From the NCBI GenBank assembly GCA_017411385.1, contig JAFQQF010000062.1, forward strand, positions 1 to 35,067: a DNA stretch of 35,067 nt. The letters are read 5' to 3'. Each line of letters opens with the position of its first letter. Position 1 is the stretch's first letter. Shown piece after piece: positions 13,819 to 21,562 of the stretch. The notes under the pieces were generated by a model. It was not told the origin of the DNA. It did no database searches and saw only the letters and a list, made by a program, of their open reading frames with translations. Made by a program: the position numbers and the translations under genes. Source of the DNA: Ruminococcus sp. (GTDB lineage Bacteria > Bacillota > Clostridia > Oscillospirales > Acutalibacteraceae).

Positions 13819-14820
13819 TTATTTCATTGCGTTGTAAACTGCAACAGCACAAGCAACTGTAGCACCAACCATTGGGTTGTTGCCCATACCGATCAAGCCC
13901 ATCATTTCGACATGGGCTGGAACTGATGAAGAACCAGCAAACTGAGCGTCACCGTGCATTCTGCCCATTGTGTCTGTAAGACCGTATGAAGCAGGACCAG
14001 CAGCCATGTTGTCTGGATGGAGTGTACGGCCTGTACCGCCACCACTAGCTACTGAGAAGTACTTAACGCCGTTTTCAAGCGCCCACTTCTTGTATGTACC
14101 TGCAACTGGGTGCTGGAAACGAGTTGGGTTAGTTGAGTTACCTGTGATAGATACACCAACGTTTTCAAACTGCATGATAGCAACGCCTTCTCTAACATCG
14201 TCAGCGCCGTAGCAACGAACAGCAGCTCTCTCGCCCTCTGAGAATGCTTTCTCAGAAACGATTTTGAGCTCGCCTGTGAAGTAATCAAACTCTGTCTCAA
14301 CAAATGTGAAACCGTTGATTCTTGAGATAATGTAAGCAGCGTCTTTACCAAGACCGTTAAGGATAACTCTTAAAGGCTCTTTTCTAGCCTTGTTAGCGTT
14401 TCTTGCGATACCGATAGCACCTTCAGCAGCAGCGAATGACTCGTGACCAGCTAAGAACGCAAAGCACTTTGTCTCTTCTCTAAGGAGCATTGCGCCGAGG
14501 TTACCGTGACCGCGACCAACAGCTCTCTGCTCAGCAACTGAACCAGGGATACAGAAAGCCTCTAAGCCTTCACCGATAGCTTCAGCAGCATCAGCAGCAG
14601 TTGTAACACCCTTCTTGATTGCAACAGCGCAACCGAGAGTGTAAGCCCAACCAGCGTTTTCAAACGCGATTGGCTGAACTTCTTTAACGATGTCATATGG
14701 GTTGAAACCCTTATCTGTACAAATCTGTAAAGCCTCTTCGAGATTAGCGATACCATACTGAGCAAGGCACTTCTCGATTTTAGGCATTCTTCTTTCCATG
14801 CTTTCAAATTTAACTGCCAT
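13819..14820 (-). CDS. GGGtGRT protein, function unknown, paired with NifU-like scaffold
   Basis: A 333-residue cytoplasmic protein recognised by the eponymous motif ASGGGTGRTLHPD near residue 258. Other conserved-looking blocks are RGHGNLGAMLLREETKCFAFLAGHESFAA, the Asn/Gly-rich NSTNPTRFQHPVAGTYKKWA and the C-terminal MGLIGMGNNPMVGATVACAVAVYNA. It has no signal peptide. Full length is about 330 residues, so it appears intact. The gene lies 18 bp after a NifU-like scaffold gene with a good AAGGAGG site, an arrangement that recurs in anaerobes. The conserved pairing suggests work on an iron-sulfur cluster or sulfur-related substrate, but no reaction is established to my knowledge. Confidence 0.88.
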   Translation of the reverse strand: MAVKFESMERRMPKIEKCLAQYGIANLEEALQICTDKGFNPYDIVKEVQPIAFENAGWAYTLGCAVAIKKGVTTAADAAEAIGEGLEAFCIPGSVAEQRAVGRGHGNLGAMLLREETKCFAFLAGHESFAAAEGAIGIARNANKARKEPLRVILNGLGKDAAYIISRINGFTFVETEFDYFTGELKIVSEKAFSEGERAAVRCYGADDVREGVAIMQFENVGVSITGNSTNPTRFQHPVAGTYKKWALENGVKYFSVASGGGTGRTLHPDNMAAGPASYGLTDTMGRMHGDAQFAGSSSVPAHVEMMGLIGMGNNPMVGATVACAVAVYNAMK

Positions 14821-14838
14821 GTCGATTTCCTCCTTGCC

Positions 14839-15531
14839 TTATTCTTCTCTTGGGTCAATGTACTTAGCAGCGTTGTCAAAACGGCCGTACTGACCAATGT
14901 TGTTCTTATATGCCTCGTCAGGTGACATACCGTGACGGATATCCTCCATCATCTTGCCTACCTTAACGAACTGATAACCGATAACTTCGTCGTTCTCATC
15001 AAGAGCTGTCTTTAAGACATAACCCTCAGCCATTTCCATGTAACGAACGCCCTTAGCTTTTGTTGAGTACATTGTACCAACCTGAGATCTAAGACCCTTG
15101 CCGAGGTCCTCAAGACCTGCGCCGATTGGAAGACCGTCTTCAGAGAAAGCGGTCTGTGTACGACCATAAGCGAGCTGTTCGAAGATGTTTCTCATAGCTG
15201 TGTTGATAGCGTCACAAACAAGGTCTGTGTTGAGGCACTCAAGGAGAGTTTTGCCAGGTAAGATTTCAGCAGCCATAGCAGCTGAATGAGTCATACCTGA
15301 ACAGCCGATAGTTTCTACTAAAGCTTCCTCAACAATACCGTCTTTAACATTGAGTGTTAACTTACAAGTACCCTGCTGTGGAGCACACCAGCCGATACCG
15401 TGTGAAAGACCACAAATATCTTTGATTTCATAAGATTTTACCCATCTGCCCTCTTCAGGGATAGGTGCAGGACCGTGCTTAGGGCCCTTTGCTACAGTAC
15501 ACATTTTTTCAACTTCGTGTGAATAAATCAT
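14839..15531 (-). CDS. NifU/IscU-like iron-sulfur cluster assembly scaffold protein
   Basis: A 230-residue protein related to NifU/IscU N-terminal scaffolds, recognised from IGCSGMTHSAAMAAEILPGKTLLE and the following helix with VCDAINTAMRNIFEQLAYGR. The IscU-type layout is altered: the cysteines are at GWCAPQQGTC, ETIGCSG and DLVCDAI, and a 70-residue C-terminal extension (RSQVGTMYSTKAKGVRYMEMAEGY onward, ending IDPREE) is not part of standard IscU. I chose ATG 15531, since AAAGGAG lies 8 bases upstream; the longer frame to 15573 has none. It is first in an operon with the GGGtGRT gene. It probably holds or transfers a cluster for that partner, by inference. Confidence 0.82.
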   Translation of the reverse strand: MIYSHEVEKMCTVAKGPKHGPAPIPEEGRWVKSYEIKDICGLSHGIGWCAPQQGTCKLTLNVKDGIVEEALVETIGCSGMTHSAAMAAEILPGKTLLECLNTDLVCDAINTAMRNIFEQLAYGRTQTAFSEDGLPIGAGLEDLGKGLRSQVGTMYSTKAKGVRYMEMAEGYVLKTALDENDEVIGYQFVKVGKMMEDIRHGMSPDEAYKNNIGQYGRFDNAAKYIDPREE

Positions 15532-15581
15532 TGTACTAACTCCTTTCAGAATTTCTTGATGAGACAAACTCATACGCCTAC

Positions 15582-15610
15582 ATTATAAAACACATCTTCA
15601 ATTTATTCAA
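15582..15610 (-). promoter_or_regulatory. Sigma-A promoter of the NifU-like/GGGtGRT operon
   Basis: On the minus strand TTGAAT (15610-15605), a 17-bp spacer and TATAAT (15587-15582), about 50 bases before the start codon. Confidence 0.8.
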
Positions 15611-15718
15611 GATGTTTTGTGCCGTGATTTGGAAAAATCGTGAAAAAATTATCGAAAATTCAAATCAATAATAAAGACGAACATAAAAAAAGAATGTCGC
15701 ACAGCTTCTTATTTGCGG

Positions 15719-15985
15719 TAAATTGTAATTTAGTGAACCACCAATCGTAGGGGCGATTCACGAATTGCCCGCCGTGCGTAGCACCAACAGGACTACAAAT
15801 CAGGCTTCCCCTGTTTTTATCAGGGGAGGCTCCGCCGTAGGCGGTGGTGAGGTAAAAACGCTTGATAACAGCAATGCAATTGATTGAGCACCAACGTTTT
15901 CAACCTCATCCGTCACCTAACGGTGCCACCTTCCCCATTCTCGGGGAAGGCTTTACGTTTCGTTAATTAACTAAACTATAATTTA
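15719..15985. repeat. MITE-like composite intergenic repeat
   Basis: The 267-bp block is non-coding. Its ends are 16-bp imperfect inverted repeats (15719-15734 and 15970-15985, 14/16 matching). Inside are a GGGCGATTC/GAATTGCCC hairpin (15751-15770) and two related arms in inverted orientation, each made of a CCCC/GGGG hairpin followed by a CCGCC- or CACCG-type hairpin and GAGG (15802-15852 and 15904-15953). No transposase is present. It looks like a dispersed non-autonomous element of a kind common in gut clostridia; copy number elsewhere is unknown. Confidence 0.65.
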
Positions 15986-15991
15986 GAATAA

Positions 15992-16030
15992 ATGGGATGT
16001 CTTACTACTTCACCGAGCAAGACATCCCAT
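15992..16030 (-). terminator. Hairpin terminator after the membrane protein gene
   Basis: A perfect 12-bp inverted repeat ATGGGATGTCTT/AAGACATCCCAT with a 15-nt loop. The minus-strand tail TTTATTC is only moderately T-rich. Confidence 0.6.
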
Positions 16031-16068
16031 AGCCATATATTTTCCACTTATCATTCGAATTTCTTCTC

Positions 16069-16545
16069 TTAACTGCATTTATTTAGGTGTCGCAAATTCA
16101 TGCCGAGTGCAAAAATCAAAAACATCTGCAAAACCAGCAATATGAGTACATACGGAACAAAAAGCAAAATAAAACTAACAAGTATATTTGCACAGATAAG
16201 CACTATAAAACCGATAGCCACCGGCTTTCCCCACGATTTATACAAGCCCAGTGCTAAAAATATGAGTAAAATACTAATAATAAACACCGATACTTGAATC
16301 ACAAAATTCCTCTGTTGCATCTGCACAGACGGGTCAAGGTCCATCAAAAACACATCGGTTATCATAAATCTGTAATTATAGCAAATCGAGAAAACAAAAT
16401 CACCTACAGCACCATAAGTTAAATTCGGAGCTACGTTCTCTAATATTACTCCACTATAACATACGGCTGTGTTAATAAGCATCCACATCATTATAATAAA
16501 ACTGATATGTTGCCAGATAGAAGCCTTCATCTTCTTATTCTTCAT
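16069..16545 (-). CDS. Four-helix membrane protein of unknown function
   Basis: A 158-residue protein with about four membrane segments (SIWQHISFIIMMWMLINTAV, VSVFIISILLIFLALGLY, VAIGFIVLICANILVSFILL, LILLVLQMFLIFALGM) and a basic N-terminus, MKNKKMKAS. Segments 1 and 2 are separated by about 55 external residues containing DVFLMDLDPSVQ. I do not recognise the family. ATG 16545 follows GAGGTGC; the longer frame to 16602 would run through the promoter. It has its own strong promoter and lies next to the LytTR-DUF3021 operon on the same strand. Confidence 0.75.
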   Translation of the reverse strand: MKNKKMKASIWQHISFIIMMWMLINTAVCYSGVILENVAPNLTYGAVGDFVFSICYNYRFMITDVFLMDLDPSVQMQQRNFVIQVSVFIISILLIFLALGLYKSWGKPVAIGFIVLICANILVSFILLFVPYVLILLVLQMFLIFALGMNLRHLNKCS

Positions 16546-16572
16546 AAAAAGCACCTCGCTTTGTCCGCTTAA

Positions 16573-16601
16573 ATTATAGCAAACTGAAAACGAGGTGTCC
16601 A
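16573..16601 (-). promoter_or_regulatory. Sigma-A promoter of the membrane protein gene
   Basis: On the minus strand TGGACA (16601-16596), a 17-bp spacer and TATAAT (16578-16573), 27 bases before the start. Confidence 0.85.
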
Positions 16602-16617
16602 TAATATGTGGAAATTT

Positions 16618-17013
16618 TTACTTTTTGCTCAATGCATCGTTAGCTTTTTTAGCGTTCTTTCTCATTGAGATTACGCTAATCGAATAAATAGCTGCGTATA
16701 CTATTACGAATACCGGAGCTACTGAAGGTAAAATCTCGAATACACTGTCAGCGTAGCCGATAACCCAACAAGCACCTACTGTGATAAAAAGACAGCCGAT
16801 ACAGTGTAAAACTGTAGCAAGAATAAGATTCATTTTCTCGTTTGAAAATGTCACAACTGACAGCACACCGAAAAGTGCTGAAGCTACTGTCCATACTAAA
16901 AACTCTTTAATAACTTCGTTCCAGCCACCGATACAAACCATACAAATAATTGTAATAGGGATACCGATACCAATACCTGTGAGAATCGCAATAAGTAAAT
17001 CTTTTAATTTCAT
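16618..17013 (-). CDS. DUF3021 family membrane protein
   Basis: A 131-residue protein with four predicted membrane helices (LLIAILTGIGIGIPITIICM, LVWTVASALFGVLSVVTF, LILATVLHCIGCLFITVGAC, LPSVAPVFVIVYAAIYSISV), ending in a lysine-rich tail. Length, topology and the glycine-rich first helix fit DUF3021, which is typically encoded directly after a small LytTR regulator, as here with 13 bp between them. Members are thought to modulate or sense for the LytTR protein at the membrane, but the mechanism is not established. AAGGAGG precedes the ATG, and the upstream stop codon sits inside the leader of this site, suggesting coupled translation. Confidence 0.82.
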   Translation of the reverse strand: MKLKDLLIAILTGIGIGIPITIICMVCIGGWNEVIKEFLVWTVASALFGVLSVVTFSNEKMNLILATVLHCIGCLFITVGACWVIGYADSVFEILPSVAPVFVIVYAAIYSISVISMRKNAKKANDALSKK

Positions 17014-17026
17014 AATAATTTCCTCC

Positions 17027-17470
17027 TTAAATTTTGCTTTTAAACTCTTTGAAAAATTTTCTTGAAATAGTCAATATCTCTTTGCTGTTTTTAAGTCTTA
17101 GGGTATAGTTACCCGAAAACTCCGCCTGCACCGATTTTACGAATTCAATATTTACGAGTGTTCCTTTGTTTATCTGTACAAACGATGAAGCACTTAACAT
17201 ATCTTTTAGCTCATACAGCTTCTTTTTAGCGTCGTATCTATCAGTAAGAGTCACAACCTCCACCTTTGAACCCGACACTTCTATGTAGACTACTTCACCT
17301 ATATCGACCAAAAATTGTTCGTCCTCTTTGTATAGCAAGAGTTTTTTTGTACTACTGACATTTTTACTTTTAACGAACTCAAGAAGTGCTTCAACCTCGG
17401 GATTTGAGATATCACCTCTTATTATTACTTCAGTTTCAGCGACACTTGCTGACTCGAATGTTACTTTCAT
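17027..17470 (-). CDS. LytTR-domain DNA-binding regulator
   Basis: A 147-residue regulator. Residues about 1-45 form a short N-terminal segment (MKVTFESASVAETEVIIRGD) with no receiver domain. The rest is a LytTR domain: IGEVVYIEVSGSKVEVVTLTDRYDAKKKLYELKDML, then FVQINKGTLVNIEFVKSVQ and the final strands YTLRLKNSKEILTISRKFFKEFK. The FxxINKxxLVNxxxV block is diagnostic. AGAGGTGAAC lies before ATG 17470; the longer frame to 17542 covers the promoter. It forms an operon with DUF3021, a common Firmicute arrangement that often autoregulates and controls a nearby membrane or bacteriocin-related gene. The target here is unknown; neighbouring membrane-protein genes are candidates. Confidence 0.88.
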   Translation of the reverse strand: MKVTFESASVAETEVIIRGDISNPEVEALLEFVKSKNVSSTKKLLLYKEDEQFLVDIGEVVYIEVSGSKVEVVTLTDRYDAKKKLYELKDMLSASSFVQINKGTLVNIEFVKSVQAEFSGNYTLRLKNSKEILTISRKFFKEFKSKI

Positions 17471-17500
17471 TTTGTTCACCTCTGTTTCTTTTGTGGCTTT

Positions 17501-17529
17501 ATTATACATAACAAATTTAGTTTTGTCAC
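17501..17529 (-). promoter_or_regulatory. Sigma-A promoter of the LytTR-DUF3021 operon
   Basis: On the minus strand GTGACA (17529-17524), a 17-bp spacer and TATAAT (17506-17501), 31 bases before the start. Confidence 0.8.
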
Positions 17530-17557
17530 AGTTTTTTGCCAAGTGGTCTAAAACAAC

Positions 17558-17580
17558 GTGTAAACTGCAATTTTTTACAC
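17558..17580 (-). terminator. Weak hairpin after the 60-residue protein gene
   Basis: GTGTAAA pairs with TTTACAC over 7 bp, followed on the minus strand by GTTGTTTTAG. It begins 14 bases after the stop codon. Confidence 0.4.
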
Positions 17581-17593
17581 CTGAATTTCAACA

Positions 17594-17776
17594 TTAACTG
17601 TTCTTATCCATTAACAGCGCTACACCTGAGCCTGCGACACCGATACCGAGCATCGTAACAGCAGTTTGGGTATCGAGTTTGTTCATAATCGATAGAGCTA
17701 CAACCGCAACGCCCATAGCAAGTGTAACAGCCTTAAAAATAAGTCTGATTAACTCCTTAACATTGTTTTTCTTCAT
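17594..17776 (-). CDS. Small membrane protein of unknown function
   Basis: A 60-residue protein: a basic N-terminus (MKKNNVKELIR) and two predicted membrane segments joined by a short NKLDTQ turn (about residues 11-30 and 37-54, the second Gly-rich: MLGIGVAGSGVALLM). GGAGG lies 8 bases before ATG 17776; an ATG two codons upstream is too close to it. The frame is open further upstream, but that part reads as an unlikely N-terminus. The family is unknown. It sits upstream of the LytTR operon in the same direction but has separate signals. Confidence 0.6.
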   Translation of the reverse strand: MKKNNVKELIRLIFKAVTLAMGVAVVALSIMNKLDTQTAVTMLGIGVAGSGVALLMDKNS

Positions 17777-18180
17777 TTTCATATCCTCCGAATTTTTCTG
17801 TTCGTTTGAACTGTCCACAGTATATGATAAAAACTCTTTTTTGTATCGCATTTATCGCCCAGTGGTAAAAAATGCGTGCCAAGATGCAAAAATCGGTCCA
17901 TAAAATGGATAACACACAAATAAGATATAACAAAAAAGCGCCATCAGCTATAAAAGATAATTTTTCGCCATACGGTTACACTTATTTATCCTGTGCTTTT
18001 CGCTCTTTGGATACAATCACAAAAAGCCTTAATAAAATCTGTGTATTATGTTTATAGAATTGTTTTTTACTTTAATGTATACTGTATTTGTAATAGTTTA
18101 GCTATCAGTTTAGTTATCCGTCTACTGATTACAAAACTGCCATAATTCTAAACTTTTAACAACATTATGAGGTGAACAAT
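17777..18180. other. Gene-free region before the CotH genes
   Basis: I see no gene here. A weak plus-strand promoter for the CotH genes may be TTTACT (18066-18071), a 17-bp spacer and TGTAAT (18089-18094). A TATACT-like -10 for the minus-strand small protein lies near 17815-17825. Short open frames exist but have no ribosome binding site. Confidence 0.35.
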
Positions 18181-21100
18181 ATGAAAAAATTTGTGTCCCT
18201 GTTGCTCACTGTGTTGATGGTTATTTCCGTCTTCACTCTTTTACCATCATCAGCTGAAGAAGTAGCTACCTTCAAAGAAGGTGATACTCTTTATATGAAG
18301 ATTGTATCCCCTGCTGAATGGATAAGCAGCAACGCAATTATGTACGCAAACTTTACTGAATACTCCCGTGCGGACAACGGTGGTGTTTCTGTCATCATCG
18401 CTGATGCTGACAAATCACAGTACGACCCCCGCACAGGTGTTGAGTACATCGCTGACAAGGGTGTATACCAATACACTGTCACTTCAGAAGACGAGGGCAA
18501 AACCGCTATGCGTTTCTGGCGCGGTAACGATGTAAAACTGTGGAACTGCTCCATTGTGCTTACCGCTGAAGACTACGCTTCAGGCTACAATATGGTCACT
18601 ATAGACGGCGGTGCAACATGGGACGATATGGGCGAAAAGCTTTCATACTACGACCTTGATGTAAAGCCTGAGCTCACCCTTTCTGCAGAAAAAGGTGAAA
18701 TCGGCGATACATTTACTGCTACTGTTGAGCTCAGTGAAATCGAAAATGTTACATATACATACAAAATCACAGCTAACGGTGAAGTAGTAAGTGATACAAA
18801 GACTTACTCTTTCACAGCTACCAAAAACGGCGCTGTTTCTATTTCTGTATCTGTAACAGCTACTGACGCAAACGGCAAGGTGCTCGGTATGGGTAGTGAC
18901 ACCGCTACTGTTACAATCGGCACCCCTGCTGTCACAGCAGCAACCGCAAACGGTGTAACAGGCCTATTTGCGCACGCATATTCCGCTGACTCAACAGAGA
19001 GCGAAGCGTGGGTAAGATGGTATGATAAAGACGGCACACGCTACTTCCTCATGCCAACCTGCACAGACGAAAATCAGGTTCAGATTTACAACGCTTATTC
19101 TACAGATATGAATATCAACGGTGTTACTATCGCTCCTGCTACAATCGGCACAGTAAACTATACTGAAGGTAAAGAGTACACCGTAACAGGTAACAATAAA
19201 ACCTACACAGCTGTATTTATGCGTTCAAGCGCAGAGGCTGCTGTGTTTGTTAACAACCCATCAGACTTTAATGGCGAGGACCTCTGGGGTTACCTCACAG
19301 CAAACAAAGAAAACTACACTTCGGCAACTGCGGCTACCTTAGACGATGAGGGCAACCTCGACTCAACAGGTATCAAGAAAATCAAAGGCAGAGGTAACAC
19401 CTCGTGGAATGCCTCCAAAAAGGGCTTTAACATCACCTTTGACAGCGCTATTTCCCTCGATGGTATGCAAAAGTGCAAGAAGTTTTCTATCATCTCTAAC
19501 TTCCAGGACCCTGCACTCGCCCGAAATAGAATTCTCTATGATTTGGGTGACGCAGTTGGCGTACCTTACGCTTCTGACTCCCGCTTTACAGAAATTTATT
19601 TCAACGGCGTGTACCTTGGCAACTATATGATGTGCGAAAAAGTCGATGTCGGCAAGAACACTCTCATTCCTGACGTTGATGAGGAAGATTACTTCAACTA
19701 CCTCGACGGCTCACAGGAAGGTTTCTCATTTGTATGCGAAATCGACAACGCTCCGTCTGAAGATGATTTCTCTATCACAATGGACAACAGAAACCGTGTA
19801 ACAATCAAAGCCCCTGAGCTTGCTACAAACGACCCTGATTATAACACCGTCAAGAGCTACATCAAAGATAAATACGACACAATGTGGAACAAGATTACAT
19901 CAAACGCAAGTGATGTAAACGACTACATTGACATTGAATCCCTCGCTCAGGTTTATCTCATCAACGAATTCGGCAAAAACTGGGACTCAGGCGCAGGCAG
20001 CTTCTACTTTGTATATAAACCCGATGAAACAGGTCACTACAAATTCTTTGCTTCTCCTGTATGGGACTATGACAACTCTTTAGGCAATGCTGACGGCGTA
20101 TCCTCTGACCTAAGTGAACTGGGTATCAAGGATTACACAAAGCCAACAGGCTGGTTCTCAAGCCTCAAGGGTGGATACAGCGGACCTAACTTCCTGTCAG
20201 GTTCTATCCAGAGCTGTGACGCATTAAACGAAACTATCCCGAGAGTTTGGTTTGAGCAGTTTATCCCTGCACTTGAAAAACAGCTTAACGGCACAGGTCT
20301 TGATAACACTGAGCTCTACTCTTATGATGTTTATCTTTCATTCCTCAGAAAGAGCGCAGATATGAACTACATCCGTTGGAATATGTCAACAGACGCTGGT
20401 TGGATTGCTGACCACTCATCTCTCACTCAGAGTCACGCTACATATACATACAATGAATACGGTCAGGTAACAGATGTTGATTATTCACAGGATTCACGCG
20501 CTACATCATATACAAAGTATGATTTCAACGCTGAATATCAGTATATGCTCGATTGGGCAAATTCCCGCGCAGCATGGTTGTCAAATGAATATTTTGATGA
20601 TTACACACCATCAGAGATTATCCCTACCGAGCCACCTACTGAACCACCGACCGAAGCACCTACTGACCCTGTTCTTCCTGATGCCGAGCCAGAGCTTGAT
20701 TTATCAAATGCAATCGCTGCTTGGCAATTCGACCCAAGCGGTAAAACAGCTGAAGAAAAGCTTAAAGAATATGGTTCAGGCGACGAAGGCTATGCTGCAA
20801 CATACGGCGAAGGCAAACTGAGCGGTACAGTTGACGGTACCAATATGCGTTCCCTTGAATGGTCAGTTGCAGAATACGGCACAAATGGCGTGAATATGGT
20901 TCCTCTTATGGCTGCGGGCTCAAAGAATCTTTGGGGCACTCCATATGTTCAGTTTGAGATTTCCACCTCAGGTTATGAGAACATCAGCTTTACAGCATAT
21001 ATGGCAGGTTCAAAGAAATGTCCTGCTAGTTGGAAAATGCAGTACAGTTTTGACGGCGAAACCTTTGTAGATATCGAAGACGCTGTTGCTACTATTGAAA

Positions 21101-21501
21101 TGGATAAGCGCAAGCTGATGACACCTTACCTTGAAAATGTTGCGCTCCCTGAAGCTATAAACAACCAGGATGCTGTTATCATCAGACTCGTTCCTGTATC
21201 TAATGTAACCGTTAGCGGCAGTACAACTGATGTTGATCCGAGCGGCGGTGAGCTTGCTCTCAACAATATTCTCATCAGCGGCACGAAAACCGATGCTCCA
21301 CAGCTTCTTATGGGCGATGTCGACCTCGACGGAGTAGTTTCCGTAATGGACGCTACCATTATTCAGCAGCATGTAGCAAAACTTGTTACTCTGACCGGCA
21401 CAGCACTTACACAGGGCGATGTTAACTACGACGGTGAAATAACGGTTCCGGATGCAACAACAATTCAGCGTTTCCTCGCAAAAATTGTAGATATTCTGTA
21501 A
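18181..21501 (+). CDS. Secreted CotH-family protein with dockerin (large paralog)
   Basis: A 1106-residue exported protein. After a signal peptide (about 1-28) come a beta-rich module (30-165, with MRFWRGNDVKLWNCSIVL), an Ig-like module (170-250) and the CotH core (about 255-810). CotH signatures are IKGRGNTSW then KKGFNI, KFSIISNFQDPALARNRILYDL, YFNGVYLGNYMMCEKVDVG and PVWDYDNSLG, the last resembling the metal-binding segment of this atypical kinase fold. A linker PTEPPTEPPTEAPTDP (near 816) leads to a beta-sandwich module (845-1035) and a dockerin (1043-1103: DVDLDGVVSVMDATIIQQHV, DVNYDGEITVPDATTIQRFL). Spore CotH is a protein kinase; whether this one phosphorylates anything is unknown. ATG 18181 follows GAGGTGA; a GTG three codons upstream overlaps that site. 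It is followed by a paralog 61 bp downstream. Confidence 0.88.
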   Translation: MKKFVSLLLTVLMVISVFTLLPSSAEEVATFKEGDTLYMKIVSPAEWISSNAIMYANFTEYSRADNGGVSVIIADADKSQYDPRTGVEYIADKGVYQYTVTSEDEGKTAMRFWRGNDVKLWNCSIVLTAEDYASGYNMVTIDGGATWDDMGEKLSYYDLDVKPELTLSAEKGEIGDTFTATVELSEIENVTYTYKITANGEVVSDTKTYSFTATKNGAVSISVSVTATDANGKVLGMGSDTATVTIGTPAVTAATANGVTGLFAHAYSADSTESEAWVRWYDKDGTRYFLMPTCTDENQVQIYNAYSTDMNINGVTIAPATIGTVNYTEGKEYTVTGNNKTYTAVFMRSSAEAAVFVNNPSDFNGEDLWGYLTANKENYTSATAATLDDEGNLDSTGIKKIKGRGNTSWNASKKGFNITFDSAISLDGMQKCKKFSIISNFQDPALARNRILYDLGDAVGVPYASDSRFTEIYFNGVYLGNYMMCEKVDVGKNTLIPDVDEEDYFNYLDGSQEGFSFVCEIDNAPSEDDFSITMDNRNRVTIKAPELATNDPDYNTVKSYIKDKYDTMWNKITSNASDVNDYIDIESLAQVYLINEFGKNWDSGAGSFYFVYKPDETGHYKFFASPVWDYDNSLGNADGVSSDLSELGIKDYTKPTGWFSSLKGGYSGPNFLSGSIQSCDALNETIPRVWFEQFIPALEKQLNGTGLDNTELYSYDVYLSFLRKSADMNYIRWNMSTDAGWIADHSSLTQSHATYTYNEYGQVTDVDYSQDSRATSYTKYDFNAEYQYMLDWANSRAAWLSNEYFDDYTPSEIIPTEPPTEPPTEAPTDPVLPDAEPELDLSNAIAAWQFDPSGKTAEEKLKEYGSGDEGYAATYGEGKLSGTVDGTNMRSLEWSVAEYGTNGVNMVPLMAAGSKNLWGTPYVQFEISTSGYENISFTAYMAGSKKCPASWKMQYSFDGETFVDIEDAVATIEMDKRKLMTPYLENVALPEAINNQDAVIIRLVPVSNVTVSGSTTDVDPSGGELALNNILISGTKTDAPQLLMGDVDLDGVVSVMDATIIQQHVAKLVTLTGTALTQGDVNYDGEITVPDATTIQRFLAKIVDIL

Positions 21502-21515
21502 AAACATAAATGTAT

Positions 21516-21545
21516 GCTTGGCTCTGCCTTCTGGCAAAGCTAAGC
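21516..21545 (+). promoter_or_regulatory. Intercistronic hairpin between the two CotH genes
   Basis: A 13-position stem (21516-21528 with 21533-21545) carries one G-U and one C-A mismatch. It is not followed by T residues, so it is not a classical terminator. It ends just before the ribosome binding site of the second gene, and may stabilise the upstream mRNA or tune relative expression. Confidence 0.45.
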
Positions 21546-21562
21546 CTGAAAGGAAAGAGATT

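Noticed and set aside
15719-15985. A CRISPR array or tRNA cluster in the hairpin-rich intergenic region
   Set aside because: There are no regularly spaced identical repeats, and none of the hairpins forms a cloverleaf with a TTCGA loop and acceptor stem.
17872-18057. A 61-codon plus-strand gene before the CotH genes
   Set aside because: No ribosome binding site, implausible composition and no promoter placed for it.
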